A stretch of DNA of 64,000 nt, taken from assembly GCA_007449985.2 (NCBI GenBank), contig VIIQ02000240.1:62001-126000 (forward strand), in the 5' to 3' direction. The notes under the pieces were generated by a model. The model was given only the letters and a program-made list of their open reading frames with translations. It had not been told where the DNA came from and did not search any database. Each line of letters starts with the position of its first letter. Position 1 is the stretch's first letter. The translations under genes were made by a program, and so were the position numbers. Source of the DNA: Desmodesmus armatus. Lineage: Eukaryota; Chlorophyta; Chlorophyceae; Sphaeropleales; Scenedesmaceae. Shown piece by piece: positions 1 to 10,312 of the stretch.

Positions 1-321
1 CCCTGAAGGCGAGTGCCTTATTCAATCTATACTTGCCTTCATCTTAGCATACTTCATTTCATGCACTGTGTTTTTGTTTTGTTTTTCCAGGCTGTGTTGG
101 GTGAGGACCTGAAGGCGAGTGACATGGAGGTTGCCTTCACCCCTATCACACCTCTATCACACCACCTTCACTTCATGTATCCCCTTGTCTGTGCTGCAGG
201 CTGTGCTGTCGGTGCTGCAGGCTGTGTTGGGTTTAACCCTGAAGGCGAGTGCCTTATTCAATCTATACTTGCCTTCATCTTATCATACTTCATTTCATGT
301 ACTGTCTCATCATTGCTGCAG
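1..321 (+). repeat. Tandem exon-head copies in the last PSMA6 intron
   Basis: Positions 1-80 and about 238-318 are near-identical intron sequence (period about 235). The start of the last PSMA6 exon appears at about 91-135 behind a T-rich acceptor ending CCAG, again at about 222-254 behind CTGCAG, and finally in full at 322. The first copy keeps the whole GEDLKASDMEV stretch; the second has lost its middle. This is a tandem duplication of intron end plus exon head. Confidence 0.8.
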
Positions 322-450
322 GCTGTGTTGGGTGAGGACCTGAAGGCGAGTGACATGGAGGTTGGAGTGGTCACAGCAGCAGACGGGTTCAAGGTGCTCA
401 ACGCAACAGAAGTGGACGCATTCCTCACAATCATCAGCGAACGCGACTGA
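322..450 (+). CDS. PSMA6: Proteasome subunit alpha type-6, C-terminal exon (gene enters from the left)
   Basis: Last coding exon of a 20S proteasome alpha ring subunit, part of the cytosolic/nuclear protease core. A 3' splice site (TTGCTGCAG) precedes position 322, and 43 codons stay open to the TGA at 448-450. The peptide contains GEDLKASDMEVGVVT and ends TIISERD. This is the family pattern of alpha-6 (plant PAA): an 'EVGVVT' strand, then an acidic helix and a terminal (A/S)ERD. Earlier exons lie outside the window. The preceding intron carries damaged copies of this exon's first 35-45 bases, also behind CAG acceptors (about 91-135 and 222-254). The copy at 322 is taken as real because only it continues to the stop with the family C-terminus. 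Confidence 0.85.
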   Translation, partial: AVLGEDLKASDMEVGVVTAADGFKVLNATEVDAFLTIISERD

Positions 451-2080
451 AGCAGGGTTTAGCATAAGCGACTGGATCAGGGTTTAGCAAACGCAAACCC
501 TGCCAGGGTTTAGCGACGGCGACTGACTCAGGGTCCAGCGAATGGGTTCAGGGCCCTCAGCTGGCTAGCAAGCAGGCAGCACATGTTGCAGGCGAGGAGA
601 GGCAGTGCAAGGTGGTGGGCAGTGTTGTTGGCCGATACAGTGGCGAGGTTGGCTTGAGCTGGATGCAGGGTGCTTTGCCCTAGCGCCATTCCTGCAGCAC
701 CCCCATGCATCAGCAACCACACACTGAATGCCTTTGGCAGCGCTCGCACCGTATCTAAGCAGCTTGGTTTGTCTCTCACGTCCGTGTGCGGGTTCGAGCC
801 TTGGGTATATGCGCAACCCTTGTGAGTACTTCCTTTTCCATGCCATCCGTTGTTTGTTTGTGTCTTTGTGACAGTATGGGTGCCGTTGTGTGTAACACAC
901 CAGCTGTTGAAGTCAGTCACAGTGCCCTGAGGTGTTTTTTGCCTTGTCTTGGGCAACAGACCTTGTGAGCGCCTGACTAGCATGATGTTGTGACAGTCAG
1001 AGGCGGCCGTGTGTGTATCACACTGGCTGTGACGACAGCTGAAGGCACTGTGTTAGGCTGTGTGCCATCACAGTTGTTAGCGCTGCAAGTGTACTCAACG
1101 ATTGTGCCGTACAGGCCAGGGACAACTGCGGCTGGCACTGTGATTTGGACACGACCCTGTGCATCATTTGATCAACCCATGGCATGACAATGTGCAGTGA
1201 AATTGCCACAGCATGCAGAAAGCGCCTTGACGTCAGGCTTTACAAACCACACAAAGCCGCTGGCATCTCTTTGACACATAAATACCTGGCCGGCGCGGTT
1301 GAACAGAAGGATAGAAGTCACACTGCTGCTGAGTCATTGCTGCCTGGGACAAACAACGACGCCAGATCAGCCAGCAGCAAACACGCCCTTGAGAATGCCC
1401 GGCACACACACACAGGCATTGCTTGTGTGTTCCCAGTGTCTCCACAGGAAATCACGCTACCTCCCGGTTCCAGGCACTGTCTCACACAGGCATTGCGCTG
1501 ACCGGCAATGTCAATGTGACAACACGTACATATGTGGCCGCAACAGAAGGACAGTCACACTGCTGCTGAGCCTTTGCTGCCTGGGACAAACAACACGCCA
1601 GATCACTGGCCATGTCACAGTGAGCCAAGGTTGGGGGGCCCCGAAGCTCGTCTAGCCGCATTTGCACATGCATATGCATCACTAACCACTTCTTTTCGTT
1701 GAAGAAGACACGACAGCTTCAGCCTCTGCGATCTTATTACAACACGCTGTGCCACATGCAACACATCTCGTGGCGGCACAGCAGCAAACAGGCAAGCGAC
1801 ACCATATCCCATACCCCTGACTGCCAACTAACACCACTGATCTGCACTTGCCCCCTTTCACAAGAGCGAGCACGGCAATGCTCACCAGCAGCGACACCAC
1901 ATACTTCACCAGAGCCTGCACCTGTACTGCATCTGTACTGCACTACACCTGAGCCTATCATACTGTACTGTACCATACCGTACTGTACTGCACCTAGATA
2001 TCTCCCCTGCATTGTGGGCAGTGCAGGGGCTGGTTGCGCGCAGCCCGGTTGGTTGCCAGCTGTCGCAGGCACAGCACACT
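451..2080. other. Intergenic/intronic stretch with short repeats, no supported gene
   Basis: Just after the PSMA6 stop the motif CAGGGTTTAGC recurs three times (about 456-515). A TGTAA motif, the usual chlorophyte polyadenylation signal, lies near 891. A direct repeat (CTGCTGAG.CWTTGCTGCCTGGGAC type) occurs at about 1321-1370 and 1558-1605. Positions about 1405-1495 recur inverted at about 9455-9540. From about 1910 to 1990 there is a GTAC-rich mini-repeat related to 10160-10310. The ORFs here have no recognisable family. Confidence 0.5.
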
Positions 2081-2082
2081 AC

Positions 2083-2363
2083 GTGTGCCGGCAGCGTAGC
2101 TGCATCACCAACCGCACACCACCACCCTCCAACTCCTCTGTAAAGTCCTCTGTGCAAATGCAGCATGAATCATCACCTTCGGGTAGTGAGGAAGCTGCCA
2201 CAGCATTCCAGAAGCCGCTGCTAGTCCGGCTGGCAGGGTGCTTGCCCGTGGTACATACCCGCCGTCGTGCGTGCTGCCGCTTCGACATCTGCTGCTGCTG
2301 CTGCTGCTGCTGATTATGATGATGATGATGATGGTGCGTCTCCATCATCTGCTGCTGTTTCAA
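2083..2363 (-). CDS. RING-finger protein exon (partial, possibly pseudogenic)
   Basis: The minus strand encodes a His/Gln-rich stretch (HHHHHHH then Q8), a basic linker (MSKRQHARRR), then the start of a RING domain: C-C-I-C-T-E-D-F with an acidic loop, then LRCRHT. The C-x2-C ... C-x-H spacing fits the first half of a RING-H2 E3 ubiquitin ligase. The exon ends at 2083 with donor GTAGTG, splitting the codon after the zinc-binding His. I could not find the second half (H-x2-C ... C-P-x-C) downstream, so the gene may be truncated. The left boundary is uncertain: a GTATGT donor could cut off the His/Gln part, and the neighbouring frame is also open. A copy of the exon tail plus its intron lies inverted at 10018-10165. 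Confidence 0.5.
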
Positions 2364-2399
2364 GCCTGCTGCGCAGCAGTTTCACCCCTGCTGGCTTCC

Positions 2400-2790
2400 C
2401 CATCTGCATGTTCATCAACAATATGGTGCTGCCTGCTGCTGCTGCTGCTGCCCCCTGCCCCTTGCTCGATGAGCAGACCGGCCGTGCTGCCCCGCCGCCG
2501 CCTGCCGCTGCTGCTGCTGCTGACTCGACTGCGGTGCCCACTCCTCAACCCACTGCTGTGTTCCCGCTACTTCGTCTGGGCTGCCGCGGCTGCGGCCGCT
2601 GCCGCTGCCACTGGTGCTGCTGCTGGTGGTGTTGGCGCTGCTGCTGCCCGCCTCGCCTGCTGCATTGCCTCAGCAGCAGCTTCAGCGGGTGACGGGGTGT
2701 CGTTGTCACCGGCCGCCGCTGCGCTGCTGCTGCGCGGCGAGCCTGAACTGCGTGACGAGCCAAAGAAAGCTCCATAACCTAGGCAGCAGC
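2400..2790. repeat. CTG/CAG-rich low-complexity DNA
   Basis: Dense GCTGCTG runs make all six frames open, giving poly-Ala, poly-Leu, poly-Gln or poly-Ser. It may be part of the minus-strand RING gene (frames with GDNDTPSPAEAAAEAMQQARR or KPAGVKLLRSRLETAADD), but no splice pattern decides this. No function is claimed. Confidence 0.5.
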
Positions 2791-2987
2791 ACAATTATTT
2801 TTACAAAGTTGTCAGTACTGAAGGGATTACCAGTCTTCCAGTGGGTGCAGGTGGTGGTGAAAGACTATATGCTCACTCCCATCAAATGAAGGCCCAATCA
2901 CCTGGGAAGCAGCACATTTGGGGGCATTGTGCAAACAAAGGCAGGCTCTCACCGCCTGCATTCACTCCCATGTGCTTCACTCCCCTC

Positions 2988-3342
2988 CCCCCCCCCCCCC
3001 ACCACCAACACACCACACAAGGACAGTGGATAGTAGGACAGTCTGAGTGAGCCTGCATGTATCCAAGTACTCCCTCTGTCGACACACCCCACGCCATCCC
3101 ACCACCCACCACCACCGTCGCCCCCCCCCCTCCAGAGACGCCCACAGCGGTAGCCAGTCGATCTGTACCTCCTCCACCCCCCCTCTTCACTCCCTTTCCC
3201 ACCCTCTCCCTTGTAACGCCCCCCCCCTTCCACCCCCCCCCCCCCCCCCCACCCCCCACCCCCCTTCCACCCCCCCCCCCCCCCCCCCGCAACCCCCCCC
3301 CCCCCTTCCACCCCCCCCCCCCCCCGCACCCCCCCCCCCCAC
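2988..3342. repeat. Poly-C and C-rich tracts
   Basis: Runs of 10-20 C separated by TTCCA, GCA or A, densest at 3214-3340. The open frames here (Pro on plus, Gly on minus) are composition artefacts. At about 3137-3180 lies a copy of the end of the 3680-4020 exon (EVQIDWLPL on the minus strand, compare EVEIDWLPL). Confidence 0.8.
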
Positions 3343-4020
3343 CTCATCATAGCACTCCTGTGTGATGTGGAAGGTGCTGGTCCCCATGTTGCGCATGTAG
3401 TGCGCCCGCGGCTTCGGAGCAACAACCAGCAGAGCCCAGCTGTACCCCGTCGGCAGGTGCCTGTGTAGTGCCGATGCAGCAGGTGTGTCAGGTTTCAGCC
3501 CGCATGTGTGTACAACACACTGTGAAGGGCAAGGTTCAGGACAAGGAGCTGACAGAGTCATGCACTTGGAAAGGATGTGCCGCCCAAAGTGGTGTGTGTC
3601 GTCTACAACAATACAGTAACAATCCTCACACTAGGGTTAAGTGTACTAGGGTTTAGTAACAATCTGCGCACTCGCACACCTGAACTGCAATGCCGACAGC
3701 GGTAGCCAGTCGATCTCCACCTCCTGACAGAAGTCAAACAGGCCTAGCTGTAGCTCAAAAAGTCGTGCTCGGGCCAGAGTGCGAAGGAACCACCAGCACC
3801 ACAGGGATGGTGATCTGGAATGCGGCGTTGTGTGGGCCGGCTAGGAGTTGAACTGTGAGGGGCTCTGTGAGGGCTCTAAGGGGAGTGGAGCGGCCGCCAA
3901 ACAAGAATGAGGCGACACCGCGGCCGCGGAGGGGGTGGTGCTGTAAGCCGAGGCGGTTGGCAACTGTCTGCGAGATTAGGAGCGGCGACGCAGCGGGGAC
4001 ATAGGTGTTTGGGGTGTTTT
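3343..4020 (-). CDS. Unidentified protein, at least two exons, likely one-base frameshift
   Basis: Two minus-strand exons join in phase. The first ends at 3680 with ...EVEIDWLPLSALQF and donor AG|GTGTGC. The second (3460 down to 3343) reads RHLPTGYSWALLVVAPKP, then AHYMRNMGTSTFHITQECYDE, ending at GAG|GTGGGG. Upstream of the first, a frame offset by one base is open from about 4020 (SPLLISQTVANRLGLQ ... FQITIPVVLVVP). It runs into TGA at a run of five T near 3757, and dropping one T would join it to FELQLGLFDFCQEVEIDW. The upstream part faintly recalls retropepsin-like proteins, but I do not recognise the family. Both gene ends are unknown. Confidence 0.4.
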
Positions 4021-4531
4021 GGTTTAGGGTTTAGGCGTGTATCCTAAACCTTACAAGACAAGGAGGGCTGAGAGCCGATGCATGTTGTGGGAGAGTCATG
4101 TAGGTTGCAATGGATAGCAAGTCTGTAAAGCCTGTGGGTGAAGCGGCAGCGGCACTTGTGCTTGCACTCTCAGCCCACATGCAGCACGCTGCATACCGGG
4201 TGGCTCATGTATACTTGAAGTACCCACAAGTGCTGAGGTGCTTCTGCCTATGTTTCAAGGATTTCAGTCGCACCTCTGTTGTAGCGCTTGGGGCATGGCC
4301 TGCAGCAAAACAAACGCAAACACAAGACAGAGCGAACAGTCAAAAGGCAAACAATGTGCCGGCACTTTGTAGACCTGCTTAGGTCTACAGCTACAGCTGG
4401 AATGTTGCTACAGCTGGAATGTTGATTGTTGATTGATTGGAAGCGCTGCAGTGGCACCAAATTTGATTTTCGTTTGCCTTGTCAGTGACGCAGTGCATCG
4501 TGCTGTAGCATGTGGGGGCAGCCTGGGTCAT

Positions 4532-4640
4532 GGGTTGTGGAAATCAACAAACAACTAAACCCTACACCATGGCTGCTGAGGCATCGGGTTGTGGAAATCA
4601 ACAAACAACTAAACCCTACACCATGGCTGCTGAGGCGTGA
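4532..4640 (+). repeat. Two-copy 54-bp tandem repeat with a telomere-like core
   Basis: Unit starts GGGTTGTGGAAATCAACAAA at 4532 and 4586. Each unit contains AACTAAACCCTAC, a CCCTAAA-related motif. Confidence 0.85.
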
Positions 4641-7625
4641 ACTCCAGACTGCACATTCCTGCCCTTTTGCTGCAGTGGTGTGGGGACACTGCAAATGACA
4701 CATCGCCCGCTTGCGACATGGTAAGCAGCATTGGGGCTGCCGGGCTCACTGTGAACTTCAACACCTACTGTAAGATTCAGCATACTTTAGGCACCCTCAA
4801 CTAGGGTGCGGTATATAAGGTAAGGGGCAGCTGCAGGAATGAGTCACCCACCGCTTGTGTTGACACGTGTACGCACGATGCCGCCACCCAGGGGGCCCAG
4901 TAGGAAAGCTGCATACTCGGGCACAGGCCAGTATTGGCCGGCAGGCACAGTCTCGTAATCGTGCAGAACTTGGTCCCGGTCTGTGCAGAACCTACAAAAT
5001 AACAGTTACAATAACAGATACAGTTATGTTGACTCATCAAGGAGCCAATCAAGTCATGCGTGGGCTAAGGCGCATAAGGGAACCAGAAGGGGCTGACCAC
5101 TGGGCCAGCTACATGTCCCACCCGCCAGGGCAGGCATGTAGCTAGCTGCAGCTTGCCGAGGCGCCTGCACCAGTAAGTTGGGCATGAGTCACAGGCTCTA
5201 TACAGCAAGTTGGCTACTCACAGCTGCATACGGCTACAAGCTACGGCCACGAGGATTGGCTGCTAAAGGGACTTGCTGCAAGCTACAGGATGTGGGGCTG
5301 CTGCATGGGGGCCCTTGGAACCAGAGGCTCACAGGGGGGCCGGAGGCTGGAACGGGATGCAGAGGCCCATAGGGGCATCATAAACACGTTCATCAAATGT
5401 GGGGGATTGCCGCCAACGGTGGAAGTATCCGGGGAGTGGACTGCTGCACGTCTCACACTTGGCATGACACTGAAAGACATAGCGCCCAAGGAAAGATCCC
5501 CCACCGATACTTCAATGGGAGCCGTGCGACCTATGGGCTGTGCCATTATGTTGCAGCTTCTGACAGCAGCACTAGTGTGGGCAGCAGTACTGCTGCTAAG
5601 ACTGTTTTTGTGTTGAGTGTTTGCGGGCCTCGATACTTGCGAATATTACTTGCAACGTAATTTTTGATTTGACTGCCAGAGACGCCTGGCGTCGCCAGAA
5701 GCAGCTATGCGGAACGTGGTCCCCTACCTGTCGGGGGTTCAGGTCTTCGACAGTTTCGGAAATGGGCAATGATAAGGCATTGTAAGTTATTATAGGGTAT
5801 TTACTATTATCAGCAAGCTTCATATGTTACAGATGTTGTAAAAACTCTGTCAGCATTGCTCAAGACCTGCAGGGGGGGTGACACCCTGGCGCCAGATAGA
5901 AGGTGGTGCGGCACTACATGTACACTACACAAATAAACACACGTCATAAATTACTTTCAAAGATGGATGCATCCATATGGGGAAGCTCGTCGCCGGAAGC
6001 CAGCAGCATGAGAGAGAGCTGGCTTGCAGCCCCCCCCCCCCCACTGGCAGTGGACAATGCTCGAGGGATTTTGCTGCGCCCCTGTTACCTGCTTTTGGTA
6101 ATGTCCTGTGTTTTCCGTGAAGACAAATCTGTCCATAGTTAGCATGCATGTTCTGTGGTGTGTTTCCAAGCTGGGGGTGCTGTGGGGTTATGAAGCCTTG
6201 CTGTGGCATCTCAGATGCAAGTTGCGCAAGCAAGACTGTCAGATTAGAGCTATTGCCCACACAGCGACGGACACACCGCGCTGTGCATACTAACCACCAT
6301 AGTATCAGTCCCTTTGCAGGATTTGTAGCTTACATGGCTTCCGTACCACTGTCAAAATGACATATGCTTTCATGAGGGCGTAACACACCGACCAGTCGTG
6401 GCTGGTGTAATGACTTTGTCGTCGTGGCAAGGACAGCTGGCACTTTGGCATCGTGGCAAGGACAGCATAAGCACCCAGCTGTTGAAAGCAGCTGTGGAAA
6501 GCAGCTGCAGGATGAGCATACATGAGGCATGCTGGGCTGGCAGCAGCAGCAGGACACTCCATTTGGGAGGCTTGCAAGCCAAAAGACACACGTGTACAAT
6601 GCTGAAGATACGGTGTGTCACGTGAAGTGCACCCCAGGGTCAGGTTGCTGCCCTGCCTTGGCAATGTTGTTGGTGGTACTCTTGGAATAAGCCGAGAGTG
6701 GGGGACACTTGCTCTCTCCAGTGCTCAATCACGACCCCACACAGTGGCACTGAAGGCATCGCAAAGATAATGGGCCAGCTAGCTGCAGGGAGGATCACCC
6801 TGGTGCCTCACCAAGGGAGTCACCCAGGCTGGGGTCACAGTGACACCTACAGCCTGTTGGGAGCCGCTCCGGTGACCTTGAGCAGCTGCCGTTTGCTGCG
6901 GCAGTATCTCATGAGGTCAGACAAAGCTTCAAAGTAGACACGGCTCTGTTTCTGGCCTGTACTAAGTCACTGAATATGACCCCAATGAGTTGAAGGCCCC
7001 TTTGCACACCGCCAAGCCAGCAAGCGGCATATCCTGCACGCCGCCTCGGGGAGATGTCCCCCAGGCGGCCAAATGGATGCCTTTACAGCCAAAGTGCATC
7101 CCGCTGGATTCCCTTGCATCAGCAGGGTGCTGCAGCATGCGACGCTTGGACCTAGACATGCTGCAGCAAATCTGCGCAGTACCAGTGCGTATGGTGTTGG
7201 TTGGCCCGCCCCATCAACACTCGACCACGGAATTGTGACAGCTGCAGCAACATCTATGAGTGCAGCTTGGCGACATCTCACTGAGCCTTGCACTCATTCC
7301 ACAATTTGTGTGCTGAACGCCCATATCTAGCTTCAGCGACCCAAGGGTTGACCTGACTGGACGTTGTCAAAGCAGCTGCTGGCTCTACTGTAGCAGTGCT
7401 CACAATATAGAAGTACGTTAAACAAGACATCTCCACGCTTTCCCAACGGCTCTTCGAGCTGAACCCCTTTGCGTGAGGCCTCTTCGAATTGCTGAGTCAG
7501 TTTTGAAGCTGACGTGGCGAGTAGTCGTGGGCGCACTAATGCAAAATTCGTTCCAGGCTACATTTATTGCAGCAACTGACATTATGTAGAGCTTTCGTGC
7601 AAACGGCTGCTGCTTTCCCGCAAAG
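4641..7625. other. No supported gene
   Basis: Only short overlapping ORFs on both strands without family motifs. A TATATAAG box-like element is at about 4811 with no gene that can be tied to it. A C12 run is at about 6032. Some of 7300-7625 is presumably promoter and 5' leader of the transporter at 7626. Confidence 0.5.
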
Positions 7626-9266
7626 ATGGCGCGCGACATGCAGTGTTCGAACATGCAGACGCTGGTCATCCTCCTATCCTTGCAGCTAGGATGGGGTTTG
7701 TGGCTCATGCCTCAGGCTTTTGCTACCTTTGGTTGGTGGGCAATCTTGGTGATCACAGGCTCAGCAGCAGCGACCTGGATGTCCGGCTCCCTCTACGGTC
7801 GACTGTGCAGAGCTGTTCCTGACGCAACATCACTGGCAGACATCGGCAGCGCCTTTCACCAACGCACAGGGCGCCATATGGCAGCAGGCTTTGTCGTTAT
7901 CACGCAGATCATGATGTGCCTGGTGCTGCAGCTTGCTGCTGCCACATCGCTGCAGCACACCCTCAAGGGTATCACACCTCAATCTATTAGTAATCCTGAT
8001 GGGATGCTACCCCTGTGGCTTGCCCAGGTTATTGTCAGCTGTGCAGTCGCCACTGCCTCTCAGCTGCGGCAGCTAGCGCAGCTCAGCTCCCTGTGTTATG
8101 TTGGCAACATCGCACAGCTCATAGCTGCGTGTCTGCTAGCTGCCGGGATGTTGTCAGGCGCCAGCCAGGCCAGTACTTGTCCCACTCAGCGCCCTGCATG
8201 GCTGCATGACGTTGTCACACTACTGGGCGTCGTCTTCGCCTATGGTGGCCAGTACGCGTACGTCGACGTTGCGCACCAGATGCGCCGCAAGACGTCTTTC
8301 GCATCCATGCAGCACCTGTCAGCCAGCATCATGACAGTACTGTACCTGCTGTTCGGTGCCATGGTGTTTGCTGCACGTGGGCCAGCAGCAGCAGAGCTTC
8401 AGGTGTTTGCAAGTAACGGCCCAGCTGCGCTGTCACGCACTGCTGTGGGTTGTGTGCTGGTGCAGACTCTAGTACAGCTGGTGATCTCAGTGTACATTTG
8501 CACCACCACTCTGGTCACTTGGTACCTCCGCTGCCGCAAGGCAACGCAATGCACTGCTGTGTCTGCTCCGCTTCAGCGCCAAGGCATACGTGTACGCACA
8601 CCGAGCAGACACAGTTTGAGGCTCAAACTGAATGATTTCATCACGTCCTGTATGGGTGGAAGTTCCAGGTGTCAGACATGCAGTCATGATGTTGACCCCA
8701 CCCCGGAGGTCCGACGCAGCACATGCGACACCCAGTGCAACACAGAGGCCCAACGTGACCTGGCCGCCAGCACTGTGCCGCCGTGTGCTGACCGTCAGGA
8801 TTGTGATAGTGCCACTGGCGCGAATGCCATTCGGCCCCAGTATCAGCCGCCGTTGGTTCCCCTGGCTCCATCGCAGCAGCAGCAGCAGCAGCAGCAGCAA
8901 GTAGCCAGCAGCGCTAGCACCATTGGGTTGCAGTCACACTCAGACTTGGGTGGGCATGTCTCAAGTGCCGGCCGTGTTGTGTGGTGTGTCGGCAGCTGTG
9001 CAAGCATTGCGGTCAGTGCTGTGGTCAGCAGCTTTGTGCCCTCGATAAAGCACCTGGCAGGGATTCTGGCAGCTGGGTCGGACCTCATGTTGGCTTATGG
9101 GGTGCCGTGTCTCTTTGCACCTGTGCTGTTGAGGGATGTGGTGCCTGTGCGGCACAGAGCGTGGGTGGTGTGCGCACTGGGAGGCGTATTTGTTGTGTCG
9201 CTGCTGGCAAGCATTGCAGGTGTCACAGTATCCGTGCTGTCGTTTGCATCAGGGAGCAGGGACTGA
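7626..9266 (+). CDS. Amino-acid transporter, AAAP (Aa_trans / SLC32-36-38) type
   Basis: Intron-less 546-codon frame with an ATG at 7626. The N-terminus enters the first membrane segment within 15 residues (LQLGWGLWLMPQAFATFGWW), as in AAAP proteins. About nine to ten hydrophobic segments follow: residues ~10-50, ~80-105, ~125-180, ~190-215 with VFAYGGQYAYVDVAHQM (compare the AYGG-x4-EIQ signature), ~225-250, ~265-300, then ~450-545. Between residues ~305 and ~440 lies a long hydrophilic loop with a Q10 run (CAG repeat at 8874-8900). Family members are proton- or sodium-coupled amino-acid carriers of plasma membrane or vacuole; substrate and membrane cannot be told here. A single exon is unusual among these neighbours. 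Damaged copies of its 3' end follow directly. Confidence 0.75.
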   Translation: MARDMQCSNMQTLVILLSLQLGWGLWLMPQAFATFGWWAILVITGSAAATWMSGSLYGRLCRAVPDATSLADIGSAFHQRTGRHMAAGFVVITQIMMCLVLQLAAATSLQHTLKGITPQSISNPDGMLPLWLAQVIVSCAVATASQLRQLAQLSSLCYVGNIAQLIAACLLAAGMLSGASQASTCPTQRPAWLHDVVTLLGVVFAYGGQYAYVDVAHQMRRKTSFASMQHLSASIMTVLYLLFGAMVFAARGPAAAELQVFASNGPAALSRTAVGCVLVQTLVQLVISVYICTTTLVTWYLRCRKATQCTAVSAPLQRQGIRVRTPSRHSLRLKLNDFITSCMGGSSRCQTCSHDVDPTPEVRRSTCDTQCNTEAQRDLAASTVPPCADRQDCDSATGANAIRPQYQPPLVPLAPSQQQQQQQQQVASSASTIGLQSHSDLGGHVSSAGRVVWCVGSCASIAVSAVVSSFVPSIKHLAGILAAGSDLMLAYGVPCLFAPVLLRDVVPVRHRAWVVCALGGVFVVSLLASIAGVTVSVLSFASGSRD

Positions 9267-9985
9267 GCTGCGCAAGCATCGCCGTCCGACTGACCATGAT
9301 GGTGCGGTCAGTGGCTTTATGCTGCCAGTTCAGCACCCTGCAGGTGCATTCAATGCCGCGGCAGCAGCTTCATGGTGGCAAAACTCTTGTTGGCCTGTGG
9401 GGGCCCATCCGAATGCAGAATTTGGTTTGCTGCTGTGCTGTTGAGGAATGTGATGCGTGAGACAGTGCCCGGAACCGGGGAGGTAGCGTGATTTCCTGTG
9501 GAGACACTGGGAACACACAAGATGGTAACACAATGTAGCTAGCACTGGGGTCCCCCACCGCCACCCCAGGCAACAAAATGTGATGCGTGTTCACCACAGG
9601 GCTTGGGTTGTGTGCGCACTGGGACTCCTCCCTCAAACGCGCGTTTGATGTGTTGGTGCTGGCAAGCATTGAAGGTGTGATTGTATTTGTGCTGTCATTT
9701 GCATAAGGGAGCAGGGACTGAGCTGCGCAAGCATCGTAGTCTATGGTGCGATCAGTAGCTTTGTGCTGCCGATTCAGCACCCTGCAGCAACCTTGGCAGC
9801 AAACCTCAAGTCGGCCTGGCAAGGGGCATTCTGTTTGCAGCTGTGCTGTTGGGGGGGGTGCCTGTGCGACACAGAGCGTGGGTGGTGTGCATGCTGTCAG
9901 GCGTGTTTGTTGTGTCGCTGCTGGTAAGCATTGTGGGAGTAGTGGTGTCTGTACTGTCGTTTGTGCAAGGCAGCAAGGTTGATCA
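9267..9985 (+). repeat. Two to three degenerate copies of the transporter 3' end
   Basis: Sequence around the stop of the transporter (GAGCAGGGACTGAGCTGCGC) recurs at about 9712. Parts encoding SCASIAV / SSFVPS, VPVRHRAWVV and GVFVVSLL recur at about 9265-9440, 9590-9720 and 9725-9970 with indels and stops. This is the same kind of tandem end-duplication seen at exons elsewhere in the window. Confidence 0.8.
9455..9545 (-). repeat. Inverted copy of the 1405-1495 repeat
   Basis: The reverse complement shares blocks such as GTGTTCCCAGTGTCTCCACA and GGAAATCACGCTACCTCC with 1421-1485. This indicates a short dispersed repeat. Confidence 0.85.
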
Positions 9986-10017
9986 GCAGCGTGGGTTTCA
10001 AGTCAGGAGTGGTCACT

Positions 10018-10165
10018 AGAGGGTGGTGGTGTGCGGTTGGTGACGCAGCTACGCTGCCGGCACACGTACTGTGTGCTGTGCCTGCGGCAGCTGGCAACCA
10101 ACCGAGCTGCACGCCACCAAACGCTGCACTGCCCACAATGCAGGGCAGATATCTAGGCACAGTAC
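10018..10165 (+). repeat. Displaced copy of the RING-finger exon tail plus intron start
   Basis: Plus-strand sequence matches the reverse complement of about 1985-2131: the codons for GGGVRLV-QLRCRHT, the donor (here GTACTG), then about 100 bases of intron ending in GGGCAGATATCTAGG. The upstream half of the exon, with the CICTEDF motif, is missing, so it cannot be functional. Confidence 0.8.
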
Positions 10166-10312
10166 AGCACCGGCTTAGGTGCAGTGCAGTACAGTACAGC
10201 CTCAGGTGTAGTGCAGTACAGTACCGGCTTAGGTGCTGTGCAGTACCGTACTGCACGGTGCTGTAGGTACAGCCTCAGGTGTAGTGCAGTACAGAACAGG
10301 CTGGCTGGACGG
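10160..10312 (+). repeat. GTAC-rich mini-repeat
   Basis: Units of the type CTTAGGTGCAGTGCAGTACA and CCTCAGGTGTAGTGCAGTAC alternate. At least eight GTAC tetramers occur in about 150 bp. A related array lies at 1910-1990. Confidence 0.8.

Noticed and set aside
2882..3561. Glycine-rich minus-strand and proline-rich plus-strand frames
   Set aside because: Produced by poly-C runs. Only the 3343-3460 part has balanced composition and splice sites.
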